Below, one piece after another: positions 27,199-35,666 of a stretch of DNA of 64,000 bases (the stretch's first letter is position 1; each line of letters begins with the position of its first letter). Source of the DNA: Sphingosinicella xenopeptidilytica (GTDB lineage: Bacteria; Pseudomonadota; Alphaproteobacteria; Sphingomonadales; Sphingomonadaceae). Where the stretch lies: contig NZ_JBHTIK010000005.1 in the NCBI RefSeq assembly GCF_042676985.1, positions 62,001-126,000 on the forward strand, in the 5' to 3' direction. Under the pieces are notes generated by a model that saw nothing but the letters and a program-made list of their open reading frames with translations, did no database searches and was not told the origin of the DNA. A program made the translations under genes and the position numbers.

Positions 27199-28605
27199 AT
27201 GAAGCTTCTGAATTCCATCCGCATGGGCGGGCGCGAGATGCTTCCGCTCGTTGAGGGCGGCAAGGGCGTTTCGGCGACCAACCATGCATCGTCGGGTGCG
27301 TGGGCTGCCGCGGGCGGGCTTGGCACGGTCTCGGCCGTGAACGCCGACAGCACGGATGCGCTCGGCAACATCATCCCGCAGATTTACCGCGGCCGCACAC
27401 GCGGGGACCGCCACGAAGAATTGGTCGCCTACGGTATCGCAGGCGGCGTCGAGCAGGTCCGCCGCGCACACGAGATCGCAGGCGGGCAGGGCGGCATCAA
27501 CATCAATGTCCTCTGGGAAATGGGCGGCGCGCAGCGCATCCTCGAAGGCATATTGGAAGAGGCGAGCGCGCTTGTCGACGGCATCACCTGCGGTGCAGGA
27601 ATGCCTTACAAGCTGAGCGAGATCGCCGCGCGGCATCGCACCTATTATTATCCGATCATCTCGTCGGCTCGCGCCTTCCGCGCGCTCTGGAAGCGCGCCT
27701 ACAGCAAGGCACCCGAATGGCTCGGCGCCGTGGTCTATGAAGACCCGTGGCTCGCGGGCGGCCATAACGGCCTTTCGAACGCCGAAGATCCGCTCCATCC
27801 GCAAGACCCCTATCCGCGCGTGAAAGACCTGCGCGATACGATGCGCGAGGTCGGTATTTCCGACGACGTGCCGATCGTGATGGCGGGCGGCGTCTGGTAT
27901 CTGCGCGAGTGGGAAAACTGGATCGGCAATCCCGAGCTCGGCACGATCGCCTTCCAGTTCGGTTCGCGACCGCTTCTGACGCAGGAAAGCCCGATCCCGG
28001 ACGTGTGGAAGCGCAAGCTGACGACGCTTGCCGAGGGCGATATCCTGCTGCAGGCGTTCTCGCCGACGGGCTTCTATTCGTCGGCTGTGAAGACGCCGTT
28101 CCTCGAAGAGCTGATCCACCGCTCCGAGCGGCAGATCGGCATTTCAACCGAACCGCACGACCACCGCACCCACCTGCTCGACGTCGGTGTTCCCGGCAAC
28201 AAGCACTATTACGTGACGCGCGACGACCTGCTGCACGCGCGCGGCTGGCACGCCCAAGGCTATACCGAGGCGCTGAAGACGCCCGATGACACGCTGGTGT
28301 TCGAAACGCCCGCGATGGCGAAGACGGTGCGCAAGGACCAGGCGGACTGCATGGGCTGCCTTTCGCAGTGCCGCTTCAGCGCGTGGGCCGAGCACCTCGA
28401 CAAGAACAGCACCGGGCGGCTCGCCGATCCGCGCTCCTTCTGCATCCAGAAGACGCTTCAGGACATCGCGCACGGCTCACCGCCCGAGGATAACCTCATG
28501 TTCGCCGGGCACAGCGCGCACCACTTCTCGACGGACCCGTTCTATTCGAACGGCTTCGTTCCGACGGTGAAGCAACTCGTCGAGCGCATTCAGACCGGCG
28601 ACTGA
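27199..28605 (+). CDS. Nitronate monooxygenase-like flavoprotein with a C-terminal cysteine cluster
   Basis: The N-terminal part resembles the nitronate monooxygenase / 2-nitropropane dioxygenase TIM barrel that binds FMN (GVSATNHASSGAWAAAGGLGT, GGININVLWEMGG, VPIVMAGGVWYL with the phosphate-binding loop). At 468 residues it is about 100 longer than ordinary members. The added C-terminal part contains Cys384, Cys387, Cys391 and Cys415, spaced CX2CX3CX23C, a pattern seen in iron-sulfur flavoproteins. The activity is unproven, and an enone or other oxidoreductase role is as likely as nitronate oxidation. It has its own upstream spacer of about 115 bases after the pnp terminator. Confidence 0.8.
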   Translation: MKLLNSIRMGGREMLPLVEGGKGVSATNHASSGAWAAAGGLGTVSAVNADSTDALGNIIPQIYRGRTRGDRHEELVAYGIAGGVEQVRRAHEIAGGQGGININVLWEMGGAQRILEGILEEASALVDGITCGAGMPYKLSEIAARHRTYYYPIISSARAFRALWKRAYSKAPEWLGAVVYEDPWLAGGHNGLSNAEDPLHPQDPYPRVKDLRDTMREVGISDDVPIVMAGGVWYLREWENWIGNPELGTIAFQFGSRPLLTQESPIPDVWKRKLTTLAEGDILLQAFSPTGFYSSAVKTPFLEELIHRSERQIGISTEPHDHRTHLLDVGVPGNKHYYVTRDDLLHARGWHAQGYTEALKTPDDTLVFETPAMAKTVRKDQADCMGCLSQCRFSAWAEHLDKNSTGRLADPRSFCIQKTLQDIAHGSPPEDNLMFAGHSAHHFSTDPFYSNGFVPTVKQLVERIQTGD

Positions 28606-28608
28606 ACT

Positions 28609-28896
28609 TTACCGATCGCGGCGGCAGCGATCGTAGTCGCGTGAATCGCGCGGATAGCGATCACGGCAGTATTTCTTGCTGCCGCGCTTGCTGTCGCCGT
28701 CTGTTACCGCGCCGTAGACCGCGCCCGCAGCGCCGCCGGCCACCGCACCTTCCGTCGTGCTGACACCCGGCACCACCGCACCGGCGGCGGCACCGACACC
28801 CGCGCCGACAAGGCCGCTGTCGATCGTTCGGCTGCCCGTACAGGCGCCGAGCGCGAGCAGCGTGCCCGACGCCAGAATAATCATGGACTTACGCAT
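28609..28896 (-). CDS. Small glycine-zipper lipoprotein
   Basis: The 95-residue product has a lipobox (LALGAC, Cys19). Residues 25-70 are made of Gly/Ala repeats (GAGVGAAAGAVVPGV, GAVAGGAAGAVYGAV), a glycine-zipper pattern found in small outer-membrane lipoproteins. The basic C-terminus is rich in Arg, Asp and Tyr (KKYCRDRYPRDSRDYDR). It is convergent with the preceding flavoprotein gene, with three bases between stops. Function is unknown. Confidence 0.85.
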   Translation of the reverse strand: MRKSMIILASGTLLALGACTGSRTIDSGLVGAGVGAAAGAVVPGVSTTEGAVAGGAAGAVYGAVTDGDSKRGSKKYCRDRYPRDSRDYDRCRRDR

Positions 28897-28961
28897 GAAA
28901 AATCTCCCACATAACGCCCCATCGAAGGGTCAACGCGGTGTGGGGGAAGCGGTTCCGCTTG

Positions 28962-29954
28962 TTAGAGCCAGCCTTCGAGCACCTGATCGGGTGGGCGGTG
29001 CCCGTCCGCCCAGGCGCGGATGTTGGTGACGACCTTGTCGCCCATCGCCTGGCGCCCTTCGAAGGTCGCAGAGCCCATGTGCGGCAGCAGCGTCACGTTA
29101 TCGAGCGGAATGAGCCGCGGGTTGATGCGCGGTTCATCCTCGAACACGTCGAGGCCGGCACCCGCGATCACGCCCTTTTCCAGCGCGTCCGCCAGCGCAT
29201 CCTCGTCGATGATCTCGCCGCGCGCGGTGTTGACGAGATAGCCTTCGGGGCCGAGCAGCGCGATGCGCCGCGCGTTGAAGAGGTGGCGGGTGTCGTCGGT
29301 GAGCGGGCAGTTGATGGAGACGATGTCCACCGCCTCGATCATCGCGTCGAGATCGTCCCAGTAGGTCGCGCCGAGCATTCCCTCCACCGTGTCCGCCAGA
29401 GGCCGGCGGTTGTGGTAGTGGATGCGCAGGCCAAAGGCACGCGCACGCGTCGCGATCGCCTGGCCGATGCGGCCCATGCCGATGATGCCGAGCTTCTTGC
29501 CGGTGATGCGGTGGCCGTGCACGTCGCACGGCTTCCAGCCATCCCACTTGCCTGAATAGAGCTGGCGGCTGCCTTCGGTGAGGCGGCGCGGTACCGAGAG
29601 GATCAGCGACATGGCAAGGTCGGCGGTATCATCGGTGAGAACGCCCGGCGTGTTTGTCACCATGATGCCCTTGGCGCGCGCGGCGACGAGATCGATGTGA
29701 TTGACGCCGGTGCCGTAGTTCGCAATCAGCTTCAGCCGCGGCGGCGCGGCGGCGATGAGCGCGGCGTCGATCGTGTCGGTAACGGTGGGCAGAAACACGT
29801 CGCAGTCCGCCATCGCGGCGGCGAGGTCGGCCTGCGACATCGCTCTGTCTTCGACATTGAAAACGACATCGAACAGTTCGCTCATGCGCGCTTCGACCGG
29901 TTGCGGCAGGCGGCGCGTGACGACGACGCGCGGGCGGCGGGGGCGTTCTTCCAT
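28962..29954 (-). CDS. D-2-hydroxyacid dehydrogenase (glyoxylate/hydroxypyruvate reductase type)
   Basis: A NAD(P)-dependent reductase of the D-isomer-specific family. The cofactor motif is GIIGMGRIGQAIA, preceded by YGTGVNHIDL, and the catalytic Arg, Glu and His lie in VNTARGEII, DVFEDEPRIN and LLPHMGSAT. Length is 330 residues, as for glyoxylate reductase. Arginine at the end of the second Rossmann strand (HYHNRRPL) favours NADP. With isocitrate lyase elsewhere in the window, glyoxylate is a reasonable substrate, but this is inference. It begins 65 bases beyond the lipoprotein gene. Confidence 0.9.
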   Translation of the reverse strand: MEERPRRPRVVVTRRLPQPVEARMSELFDVVFNVEDRAMSQADLAAAMADCDVFLPTVTDTIDAALIAAAPPRLKLIANYGTGVNHIDLVAARAKGIMVTNTPGVLTDDTADLAMSLILSVPRRLTEGSRQLYSGKWDGWKPCDVHGHRITGKKLGIIGMGRIGQAIATRARAFGLRIHYHNRRPLADTVEGMLGATYWDDLDAMIEAVDIVSINCPLTDDTRHLFNARRIALLGPEGYLVNTARGEIIDEDALADALEKGVIAGAGLDVFEDEPRINPRLIPLDNVTLLPHMGSATFEGRQAMGDKVVTNIRAWADGHRPPDQVLEGWL

Positions 29955-30046
29955 GTGCCGTGGCTAGGATCGCCTCGCACCCGCGTCAAGGCCGAGAGAG
30001 CAAGCGAGGCGCTTGCATGGCGGGGCGGATTCGATTCAATAGCGGC

Positions 30047-30547
30047 ATGAAACGCATCATCGCCCTGCTGCTCGCCGCCGCTTTTGCAGGAACACCCGCC
30101 GCAGCGCAGGATTCGGACGCCACCAAGGGGCTTTCCGGCCTGCCGACGCCGCGTTGGGTCTCGATCGCCTCGGGCGAGGCCAATATGCGCGCCGGGCCGG
30201 GCGAGGCCTATCCCGTGACGTGGACCTACAAGCGCAAGGGGCTTCCCGTGGAGGTGATCCGCGAATGGGGCATCTGGCGGCAGATCCGCGATCCGGACGG
30301 CGAAACCGGCTGGATGAACAAGAACCTGCTTTCGGGCAAGCGCACCGCGATGGTGCGCGGCAAGATTGCGAACCTCTATGCCCGCGCCGAGTTTTCGAGC
30401 CCCGCGGTATGGCGCGCGGAGCCCGGTGTGGTTGCGGATATCCAGGTCTGCGACGAAGGCTGGTGCCGCCTCTCGCTCGGCGGGCGCAACGGCTATGTGC
30501 TCGCGGTTGACCTGTGGGGTGTCTACAAGGGCGAAACCATAGACTAG
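30047..30547 (+). CDS. Exported SH3-domain protein
   Basis: A signal peptide (MKRIIALLLAAAFAGTPAAAQ, split near residue 20) is followed by two bacterial SH3-like units, about residues 40-100 (EANMRAGPGEAYPVTWTYKR, GWMNKNLL) and 105-160 (ANLYARAEFSSPAVWRAEPG, VLAVDLWGVY). Such proteins usually bind peptidoglycan. The start at 30047 was chosen for the signal peptide; the longer frame from 29960 adds 29 non-signal residues. It is divergent from the hydroxyacid dehydrogenase and convergent with the DsrE-like gene. Length is 166 residues. Confidence 0.88.
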   Translation: MKRIIALLLAAAFAGTPAAAQDSDATKGLSGLPTPRWVSIASGEANMRAGPGEAYPVTWTYKRKGLPVEVIREWGIWRQIRDPDGETGWMNKNLLSGKRTAMVRGKIANLYARAEFSSPAVWRAEPGVVADIQVCDEGWCRLSLGGRNGYVLAVDLWGVYKGETID

Positions 30548-30555
30548 GGCCGGTT

Positions 30556-30945
30556 CTACACGAACAGCAGTTCGTCGTTCCGCGCATCGGCGAGGAAGGC
30601 GACGAGGCCGCCCGTCTCGACACCTGCGATGAGGCCCGGCGCGCTGAGCCCGCAGAGGTGGATGCCCGACTCGCAGGCCATGATTGGCAAGCTGAGGCCG
30701 ACGGCCTGATCGAGAAGCTCCGAAAGCTGCGGCAGCCCACCCGCCTTGTAGGCCTTGTCGCCCGCCCAGTGCCGCTCCACCTGAAGCGCGCAGACGGCTT
30801 CACCCTGAAAGAACAGCCGCACCGGGCGCCCGAGCGCGGCGGCGGCGAGCGCGAGGCTGAGGCCGCCGTGCAGTCGCGCGTGGTTCGCTTCCGCGAAGAC
30901 GAGCGCAAGACCTTGCTGTTTCACGCTTTTCCGCATGACGGGCAT
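30556..30945 (-). CDS. DsrE-family protein
   Basis: The alpha/beta fold is that of DsrE/YchN sulfur-relay and related proteins: ALVFAEANHARLHGGLSLAL, GRPVRLFFQGEAV, and ACESGIHLCGL with cysteines that could carry sulfur. It follows an MoeB/ThiF-type activating enzyme with an overlapping start, which supports a link to sulfur transfer (inference). The ATG at 30945 has AAGGA six bases upstream; an alternative GTG at 30924 overlaps the moeB stop as GTGA and would shorten the protein by seven residues. Up to 129 residues. Confidence 0.8.
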   Translation of the reverse strand: MPVMRKSVKQQGLALVFAEANHARLHGGLSLALAAAALGRPVRLFFQGEAVCALQVERHWAGDKAYKAGGLPQLSELLDQAVGLSLPIMACESGIHLCGLSAPGLIAGVETGGLVAFLADARNDELLFV

Positions 30946-31676
30946 TGGGGGTCCTTCGGCAGCCGCACGGTGCGAACCCGGGCGCCGAGTGCATCATACA
31001 GCAAAACCCGCCCCGCAAGCGAATCCCCGAAGGGCGCGATCTCGCGGATCACCTCCAGCGCCTGCATCGCGCCCATCACACCGGTGAGCGCGCCGAGCAC
31101 GCCCGCCTCGGCGCAGGTTGCGCCCTCGCGGTCGGCGGCCTCGCCCACGAAGCAGCGCCAGCAGGGCTTGTCCGCCTCCCAGCCGCGATAGGTGGCGATC
31201 TGCCCCTCGAACGGTCCCACGGCCGCCGCGACGAGTGGAATGCGTAGCGCAAGCGCGGCATCGGCGACGGCACGGCGGGTCTCGAAGCTGTCGGAGCCGT
31301 CCGCGATCACGTCGTGGTTGGCCAGAAGTGTAGCCGCGTTTGCCGCATCGAGACGGACGCGGTGTTGCGCCACGGCGACGTCGGGGTTCAGGCGCGTGAC
31401 GGCATTCGCTGCACTTTCGGTCTTGGCGCGGCCCACGTCATCCGTGCCGTGCAGCACCTGTCGCTGGAGGTTGGAGAGGTCGACGGCATCGTCGTCGATG
31501 ATCGTGAGGTGTCCGACGCCCGCCGCCGCGAGATACTGGATGCAGGGGCTGCCGAGCCCGCCCGCGCCGACCACGGCCACGCGCGCGGCGAGCAGCTTCG
31601 CTTGCCCGGCGCCGCCGATCTCTTTCAGGATGATGTGGCGGGCGTAGCGTTCGAGTTGGGCGTCTGTAAGGCTCAA
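30921..31676 (-). CDS. moeB: Sulfur-carrier adenylyltransferase (MoeB/ThiF/HesA family)
   Basis: It activates the C-terminal glycine of a ubiquitin-like sulfur carrier (MoaD or ThiS) as an acyl-adenylate. Visible are the start RYARHIILKEIGGAGQAKLL, nucleotide-binding GAGGLGSP, the arginine in NLQRQVLH, the cysteine in GATCAEAGVLG, and the zinc pairs CWRC and CPSC. The 251-residue length is MoeB-like, without the rhodanese domain of longer forms. Whether it serves molybdopterin or thiamine cannot be told from sequence alone. It lies eight bases after dut. Confidence 0.9.
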   Translation of the reverse strand: MSLTDAQLERYARHIILKEIGGAGQAKLLAARVAVVGAGGLGSPCIQYLAAAGVGHLTIIDDDAVDLSNLQRQVLHGTDDVGRAKTESAANAVTRLNPDVAVAQHRVRLDAANAATLLANHDVIADGSDSFETRRAVADAALALRIPLVAAAVGPFEGQIATYRGWEADKPCWRCFVGEAADREGATCAEAGVLGALTGVMGAMQALEVIREIAPFGDSLAGRVLLYDALGARVRTVRLPKDPQCPSCGKA

Positions 31677-31684
31677 CGGCGTCG

Positions 31685-32131
31685 TTATCGGCCTGTGGAG
31701 CCGAAGCCCCCGGCGCCGCGCGCGGTCTCGTCGAGGTCGTCGACTTCGGCGAAGCGCGCCTGCTGCACGGTCGCCGCGACGAGCTGCGCGATGCGCTCGC
31801 CGCGCTTCACGGCGAAGGGCTCGGCGCCGAGGTTGGCGAGGATCACCTTCACCTCGCCGCGATAGTCCGCGTCGATGGTGCCGGGCGTGTTGAGGCAGGT
31901 GATGCCGTTCTTGAGCGCGAGGCCGGAGCGCGGGCGCACCTGCACCTCATAGCCCTCCGGAATCGCGAAGGCGAAGCCGGTGGCGACCGCGTGGCGCCCG
32001 CCCGGCGGGATGATCACGTCCTCGGCGGCGGCGACATCCATGCCCGCCGCGCCGCTGGTGGCGAGCGCGGGGATGGGCAGGCCCTCGCCGTGGGGAAGGC
32101 GCTTCAGGCGGATTTCAATCGGTGAGTTCAT
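31685..32131 (-). CDS. dut: dUTP pyrophosphatase
   Basis: It hydrolyses dUTP to dUMP, limiting uracil in DNA and supplying thymidylate synthesis. Five motifs of the trimeric enzyme are present: AGMDVAAA, RPRSGLALKNG, LNTPGTIDADYRGEV, RIAQLV and the flexible C-terminal RGAGGFGSTG. Length (148) is standard. It overlaps the coaBC end by 17 bases, a common alphaproteobacterial pair. Confidence 0.97.
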   Translation of the reverse strand: MNSPIEIRLKRLPHGEGLPIPALATSGAAGMDVAAAEDVIIPPGGRHAVATGFAFAIPEGYEVQVRPRSGLALKNGITCLNTPGTIDADYRGEVKVILANLGAEPFAVKRGERIAQLVAATVQQARFAEVDDLDETARGAGGFGSTGR

Positions 32132-33341
32132 CTGCGATCCTTTGTGCGAGCCGCCGGGCGACGGCGTCCTTTTCCATGTCCGGCCAATCCTCGACGCCGG
32201 CGGCGCTGACGATGTGGATGCGGTTCCGCGCCCCCCCCATCACGTCGCCGGAGACGTCGTTGGCGACGATCCAGTCGCAGCCCTTGCGCGCGAGCTTGGC
32301 CTTGGCGTGTTCGACGACCTTCTCGGTCTCGGCGGCGAAGCCGATGACGAGGGCGGGGCGCTTCGACGATTTCGCGAGGCCTGCGAGAATGTCCGGGTTC
32401 TCGACGAGCGGCAACGCTTCGAGGCCACCCTTGTCCTTCTTGATCTTCTGGCCGGTGGCTTCCGCGCGCCAGTCGGCAACGGCGGCGACCATCACGGCAG
32501 CGTCCGCAGGAAGCGCGGCCTCGACCGCATCGGCCATCTCGCGCGCGGTTTCCACGTTCACGCGGCGCACGCCGGGCGGCGTCGCAAGCGTTACGGGACC
32601 GGCGACGAGCGTCACCTCTGCGCCGAGTGCGGCGAGCGCGCCCGCGATCGCGAAACCCTGTTTGCCGGAGGAGCGGTTGGCGATGTAGCGCACGGGGTCG
32701 ATCGGCTCATGCGTCGGCCCGGCGGTGATGAGCACGTGCTTCCCGCGAAGTGGCGGCGGGTTCTGGCCGAAGCGCGCGGTGGCGGTCTGTGCCTCGCCGA
32801 GGGGTGCGGTGAGCATGGCGCGGATCGAAGCGAGGATGGCTTGCGGTTCGGGCAGGCGCCCGGGGCCGTATTCGCCGCAGGCCATGTCGCCGTCATCGGG
32901 CTCCATGATGGTGACGCCGTCGGCGCGGAGCTGCGCGATGTTGCGCTGTGTCGCGGGGTGCAGCCACATGCGGACGTTCATCGCGGGCGCGGCGAGCACC
33001 GGCTTGTCGGTCGCGAGCAGCAGCGTCGTCGCGAGGTCGTCGGCGATGCCGCCCGCCATCTTCGCAAGGATGTTGGCGGTTGCAGGCGCGACGACGACGA
33101 GGTCGGCCTGCCGCGAGAGCTGGATGTGGCCGATCTCGCGCTCGTCCTTCAGGTCGAAGAGATCGGTGTAGACATTGTCCTCGGTGAGTGTGCCGAGGCT
33201 GAGCGGTGTCACGAACTGTTGTGCGGCCTCGGTGAGCACCGCGCGCACGGCGATCCCATCTTTCCGGAGCAGCCGGACGAGTTCCAGCGCCTTGTAGGCG
33301 GCGATGCCGCCCGAAATGATGAGGAGGATGCGTTTGCCCAC
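32115..33341 (-). CDS. coaBC: Phosphopantothenoylcysteine decarboxylase/synthetase
   Basis: The bifunctional enzyme makes 4'-phosphopantetheine from 4'-phosphopantothenate in coenzyme A synthesis. The N-terminal flavoprotein decarboxylase (CoaC, about 1-185) has LIISGGIAAYKA, APATANILAKMAGGI, PAMNVRMW and the catalytic cysteine in MACGEYGPGRL. The C-terminal CTP-dependent ligase (CoaB) has GPTHEPIDPVRYI, SSGKQGFAIA and KIKKDKG. Length is 408 residues. It follows ubiB by nine bases. Confidence 0.97.
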   Translation of the reverse strand: MGKRILLIISGGIAAYKALELVRLLRKDGIAVRAVLTEAAQQFVTPLSLGTLTEDNVYTDLFDLKDEREIGHIQLSRQADLVVVAPATANILAKMAGGIADDLATTLLLATDKPVLAAPAMNVRMWLHPATQRNIAQLRADGVTIMEPDDGDMACGEYGPGRLPEPQAILASIRAMLTAPLGEAQTATARFGQNPPPLRGKHVLITAGPTHEPIDPVRYIANRSSGKQGFAIAGALAALGAEVTLVAGPVTLATPPGVRRVNVETAREMADAVEAALPADAAVMVAAVADWRAEATGQKIKKDKGGLEALPLVENPDILAGLAKSSKRPALVIGFAAETEKVVEHAKAKLARKGCDWIVANDVSGDVMGGARNRIHIVSAAGVEDWPDMEKDAVARRLAQRIADELTD

Positions 33342-33350
33342 GGCCGGACC

Positions 33351-34880
33351 CTAAAGCGTCATCGCCAGCCAGCCAAGGCCCGCGCCGATGCCGGTGCCGA
33401 GCAGCAGCCATGCCGTGCGCGAAATCCCGCGCGGGGCGGGCAGGGGGGCGAGCGGCGGCAAGGGTGGCGCGGCGCCGGGGTTCGGGACCATCGCTTCAAG
33501 GCGCTTCAGCACATCGGGCAGGCGCGCGAGCGCGCGCGAAGCTTCCACGATGCGGTCGGCGATCACGGCTTCGGGGCCGAGTTCGTCACGCATCCAGTCG
33601 CCCACGAACGGCCCGGAGATTTCCCACATGTTGACGTCGGGATCGAGCGCGAGCGCGACGCCTTCCACCATCACCATCGTTTTTTGCAGCAGCAGCAGGT
33701 GCGGCTGCGTCACCATGTCGAACTGCCGGGTAACGGCGAACAGCCCGTCGAGCATGTTGCCGATCGAGATGTCCTTCACCGGAAGACCCCGGATCGGCTC
33801 TCCGATCGAGCGCAGCGCGGTTTCGAACTCGGCCATGTCGTGGTGCGGCGGCACGTACTGCGCCTCGAAATGGATCTCCGCGACGCGCGCGTAATTGCCG
33901 GTGAGCAGCCCGTGCAGGATCTCGGCGAGCCACAGCCGCGCCTGCCGGTTGATGCGGCCCATGATGCCGAAATCCACCACCGCGAGCCGCCCGTCCGGCA
34001 GCGCGAACATGTTTCCCTGATGCAGGTCGGCATGGAAGAAGCCGTGGCCGATCGCCTGCCGCAGGAAGCTGCGGACGAGCGTCTGCGACAGCACCTTGCG
34101 GTCGATGCCTGCGGCGTCCACGGCGGCGAGGTCGGTGAGCTTCACGCCGTCGATCCACGCGATGGTGAGCACACGGCGGCTGGTGCGCGCCCAGTCCACC
34201 TCCGGCACGACGAAGCCGGTCTCGGGCGTCAGCGCTGCCGCGAGTTCGGATGCGGAGGCGGCCTCCATGCGGAGGTTGAGCTCGCGCTCCACCCAGCGGC
34301 GGAAGTAAGCGATCGTGGCGCGCGGGCGCAGGCGGGCGAGTTCGCCGCCGATCGTCTCGGCGCGGACGGCGGCCCATTCGTAGGTTTCGATGGCGCGCGC
34401 GAAATCCGCTTCGATGCCGGGTTTCAGCACCTTAACGGCGACTGCACGGCCATCGGTGGTGACGGCGCGGTGCACCTGTGCGACCGATGCGGAGCCGACC
34501 GGCGTTTCCTCGAAGCGCGAATAGAGCGAATCGAGCGGCACGCCGAAGGCCTCCTCGATTGAGGCCTTCACGGCGGCGAACGGGGCGGGCGGCAAATTGT
34601 CCTGCAGCCGCGTCAGGTCTTTCGCAGCCTCCGGGCCGACAAGGTCGGGGCGCGTGGCGAGCGCCTGCCCGAGCTTGATCGCGGCGGGGCCGAGTGCTTG
34701 GAAGGCGTCGGCATAGTGCGGCGTTTCGGGTGCGCCCGTTCCGAACCGGGCGAGCTTCGCGATGCGGCGCAGCAGCGGCGGCGTTTGCGGCGCCGCCTCG
34801 ATCTCGCGCAGTGCGCCGTGCCGCGCGAGCGTCCGGCCCCAGCGCAGCATCCGAAAGGCGTGGACGATGCCGGCGGTCAA
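33351..34880 (-). CDS. ubiB: UbiB-type atypical kinase for ubiquinone synthesis
   Basis: A membrane-associated ABC1/ADCK-family protein needed for ubiquinone production. Family motifs: the KxGQ-type KLGQALATRPDLV, ERELNLRMEAASA, FHADLHQGNMFAL and VDFGIMGRI. Two hydrophobic segments close the protein (TAWLLLGTGIGAGLGWLAMTL). The start is TTG at 34880, which overlaps the ubiE stop as TTGA; the resulting MTAGIVHAFRMLRWGRTL is the expected N-terminus. Length is 509 residues. Confidence 0.95.
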   Translation of the reverse strand: MTAGIVHAFRMLRWGRTLARHGALREIEAAPQTPPLLRRIAKLARFGTGAPETPHYADAFQALGPAAIKLGQALATRPDLVGPEAAKDLTRLQDNLPPAPFAAVKASIEEAFGVPLDSLYSRFEETPVGSASVAQVHRAVTTDGRAVAVKVLKPGIEADFARAIETYEWAAVRAETIGGELARLRPRATIAYFRRWVERELNLRMEAASASELAAALTPETGFVVPEVDWARTSRRVLTIAWIDGVKLTDLAAVDAAGIDRKVLSQTLVRSFLRQAIGHGFFHADLHQGNMFALPDGRLAVVDFGIMGRINRQARLWLAEILHGLLTGNYARVAEIHFEAQYVPPHHDMAEFETALRSIGEPIRGLPVKDISIGNMLDGLFAVTRQFDMVTQPHLLLLQKTMVMVEGVALALDPDVNMWEISGPFVGDWMRDELGPEAVIADRIVEASRALARLPDVLKRLEAMVPNPGAAPPLPPLAPLPAPRGISRTAWLLLGTGIGAGLGWLAMTL

Positions 34881-35608
34881 ATCTTCCAGCCGCTGTGCAT
34901 GGCGACGACGCCGCCGAGAATGGGCCGTGCCGTGGTCCGCGCAAAGCCGGCGTCCGCGATCATCGACTTGAAGGTGGACATGTCGGGGAAGCGGCGGATC
35001 GATTCGACGAGGTATTGATAGGCTTCCTCGTCACGCGCCACCGCCTTGCCGATCTTCGGCACCACGTTCATCGAATAGCTATCGTAAACTTGCGCGAACA
35101 CGGGCCACTCGCAGCGCGAGAATTCGAGGCAGAAGAAGCGCCCACCGAACTTCAGCACGCGATACGCCTCGCGGAGCGCAGCCGGGATGTCGGTGACGTT
35201 CCGGATGCCGAAGGCGATCGTGTAGGCGTCAAAGCTTGCGCCATCGAAGCTCAGCACCTCGGCGTTCTGCTCGGACCAGTCGAGGTTTTCGACGCCGCGT
35301 TTCTTCGCGCGTTCCTTGCCGACGTCGAGCATGGCCGGATTGATGTCCGAAACCGTCACGCTTGCGCCGCGCTTCGCCATGCGGAAAGCGATGTCACCGG
35401 TGCCGCCTGCCATATCGAGGATGCGCTCGCCGGCACGCGGGTTCACGGCGCGGACGAAATCGTCCTTCCACAGCCGGTGCAGTCCGCCCGACATCAGGTC
35501 GTTCATCAGGTCGTAGCGCGCCGCGACGCGCGCGAAGACCGAGCCGACGCGCCGCGTCTTCTCCTCGGGGTCGACCTCCTGGAAGCCGTATGAGACTGTC
35601 TCGGACAT
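34877..35608 (-). CDS. ubiE: Ubiquinone/menaquinone C-methyltransferase
   Basis: It methylates the quinone ring precursor with SAM. The start at 35608 gives MSETVSYGFQEVDPEEK, followed by VGSVFARVAARYDLMNDLMS and the SAM site LDMAGGTGDIAF. The signatures YTIAFGIRNVTD and YSMNVVPKIG identify UbiE. A longer in-frame extension upstream is antisense to mutM and was not used. Length (243 residues) is standard. It is divergent from mutM with 58 bases between the starts. Confidence 0.96.
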   Translation of the reverse strand: MSETVSYGFQEVDPEEKTRRVGSVFARVAARYDLMNDLMSGGLHRLWKDDFVRAVNPRAGERILDMAGGTGDIAFRMAKRGASVTVSDINPAMLDVGKERAKKRGVENLDWSEQNAEVLSFDGASFDAYTIAFGIRNVTDIPAALREAYRVLKFGGRFFCLEFSRCEWPVFAQVYDSYSMNVVPKIGKAVARDEEAYQYLVESIRRFPDMSTFKSMIADAGFARTTARPILGGVVAMHSGWKI

Positions 35609-35666
35609 GGCGTAGCCCTTAGCCCACGCTTGCCCCCTTCGTAAACGCGGCATAGACGCCTGTTCG

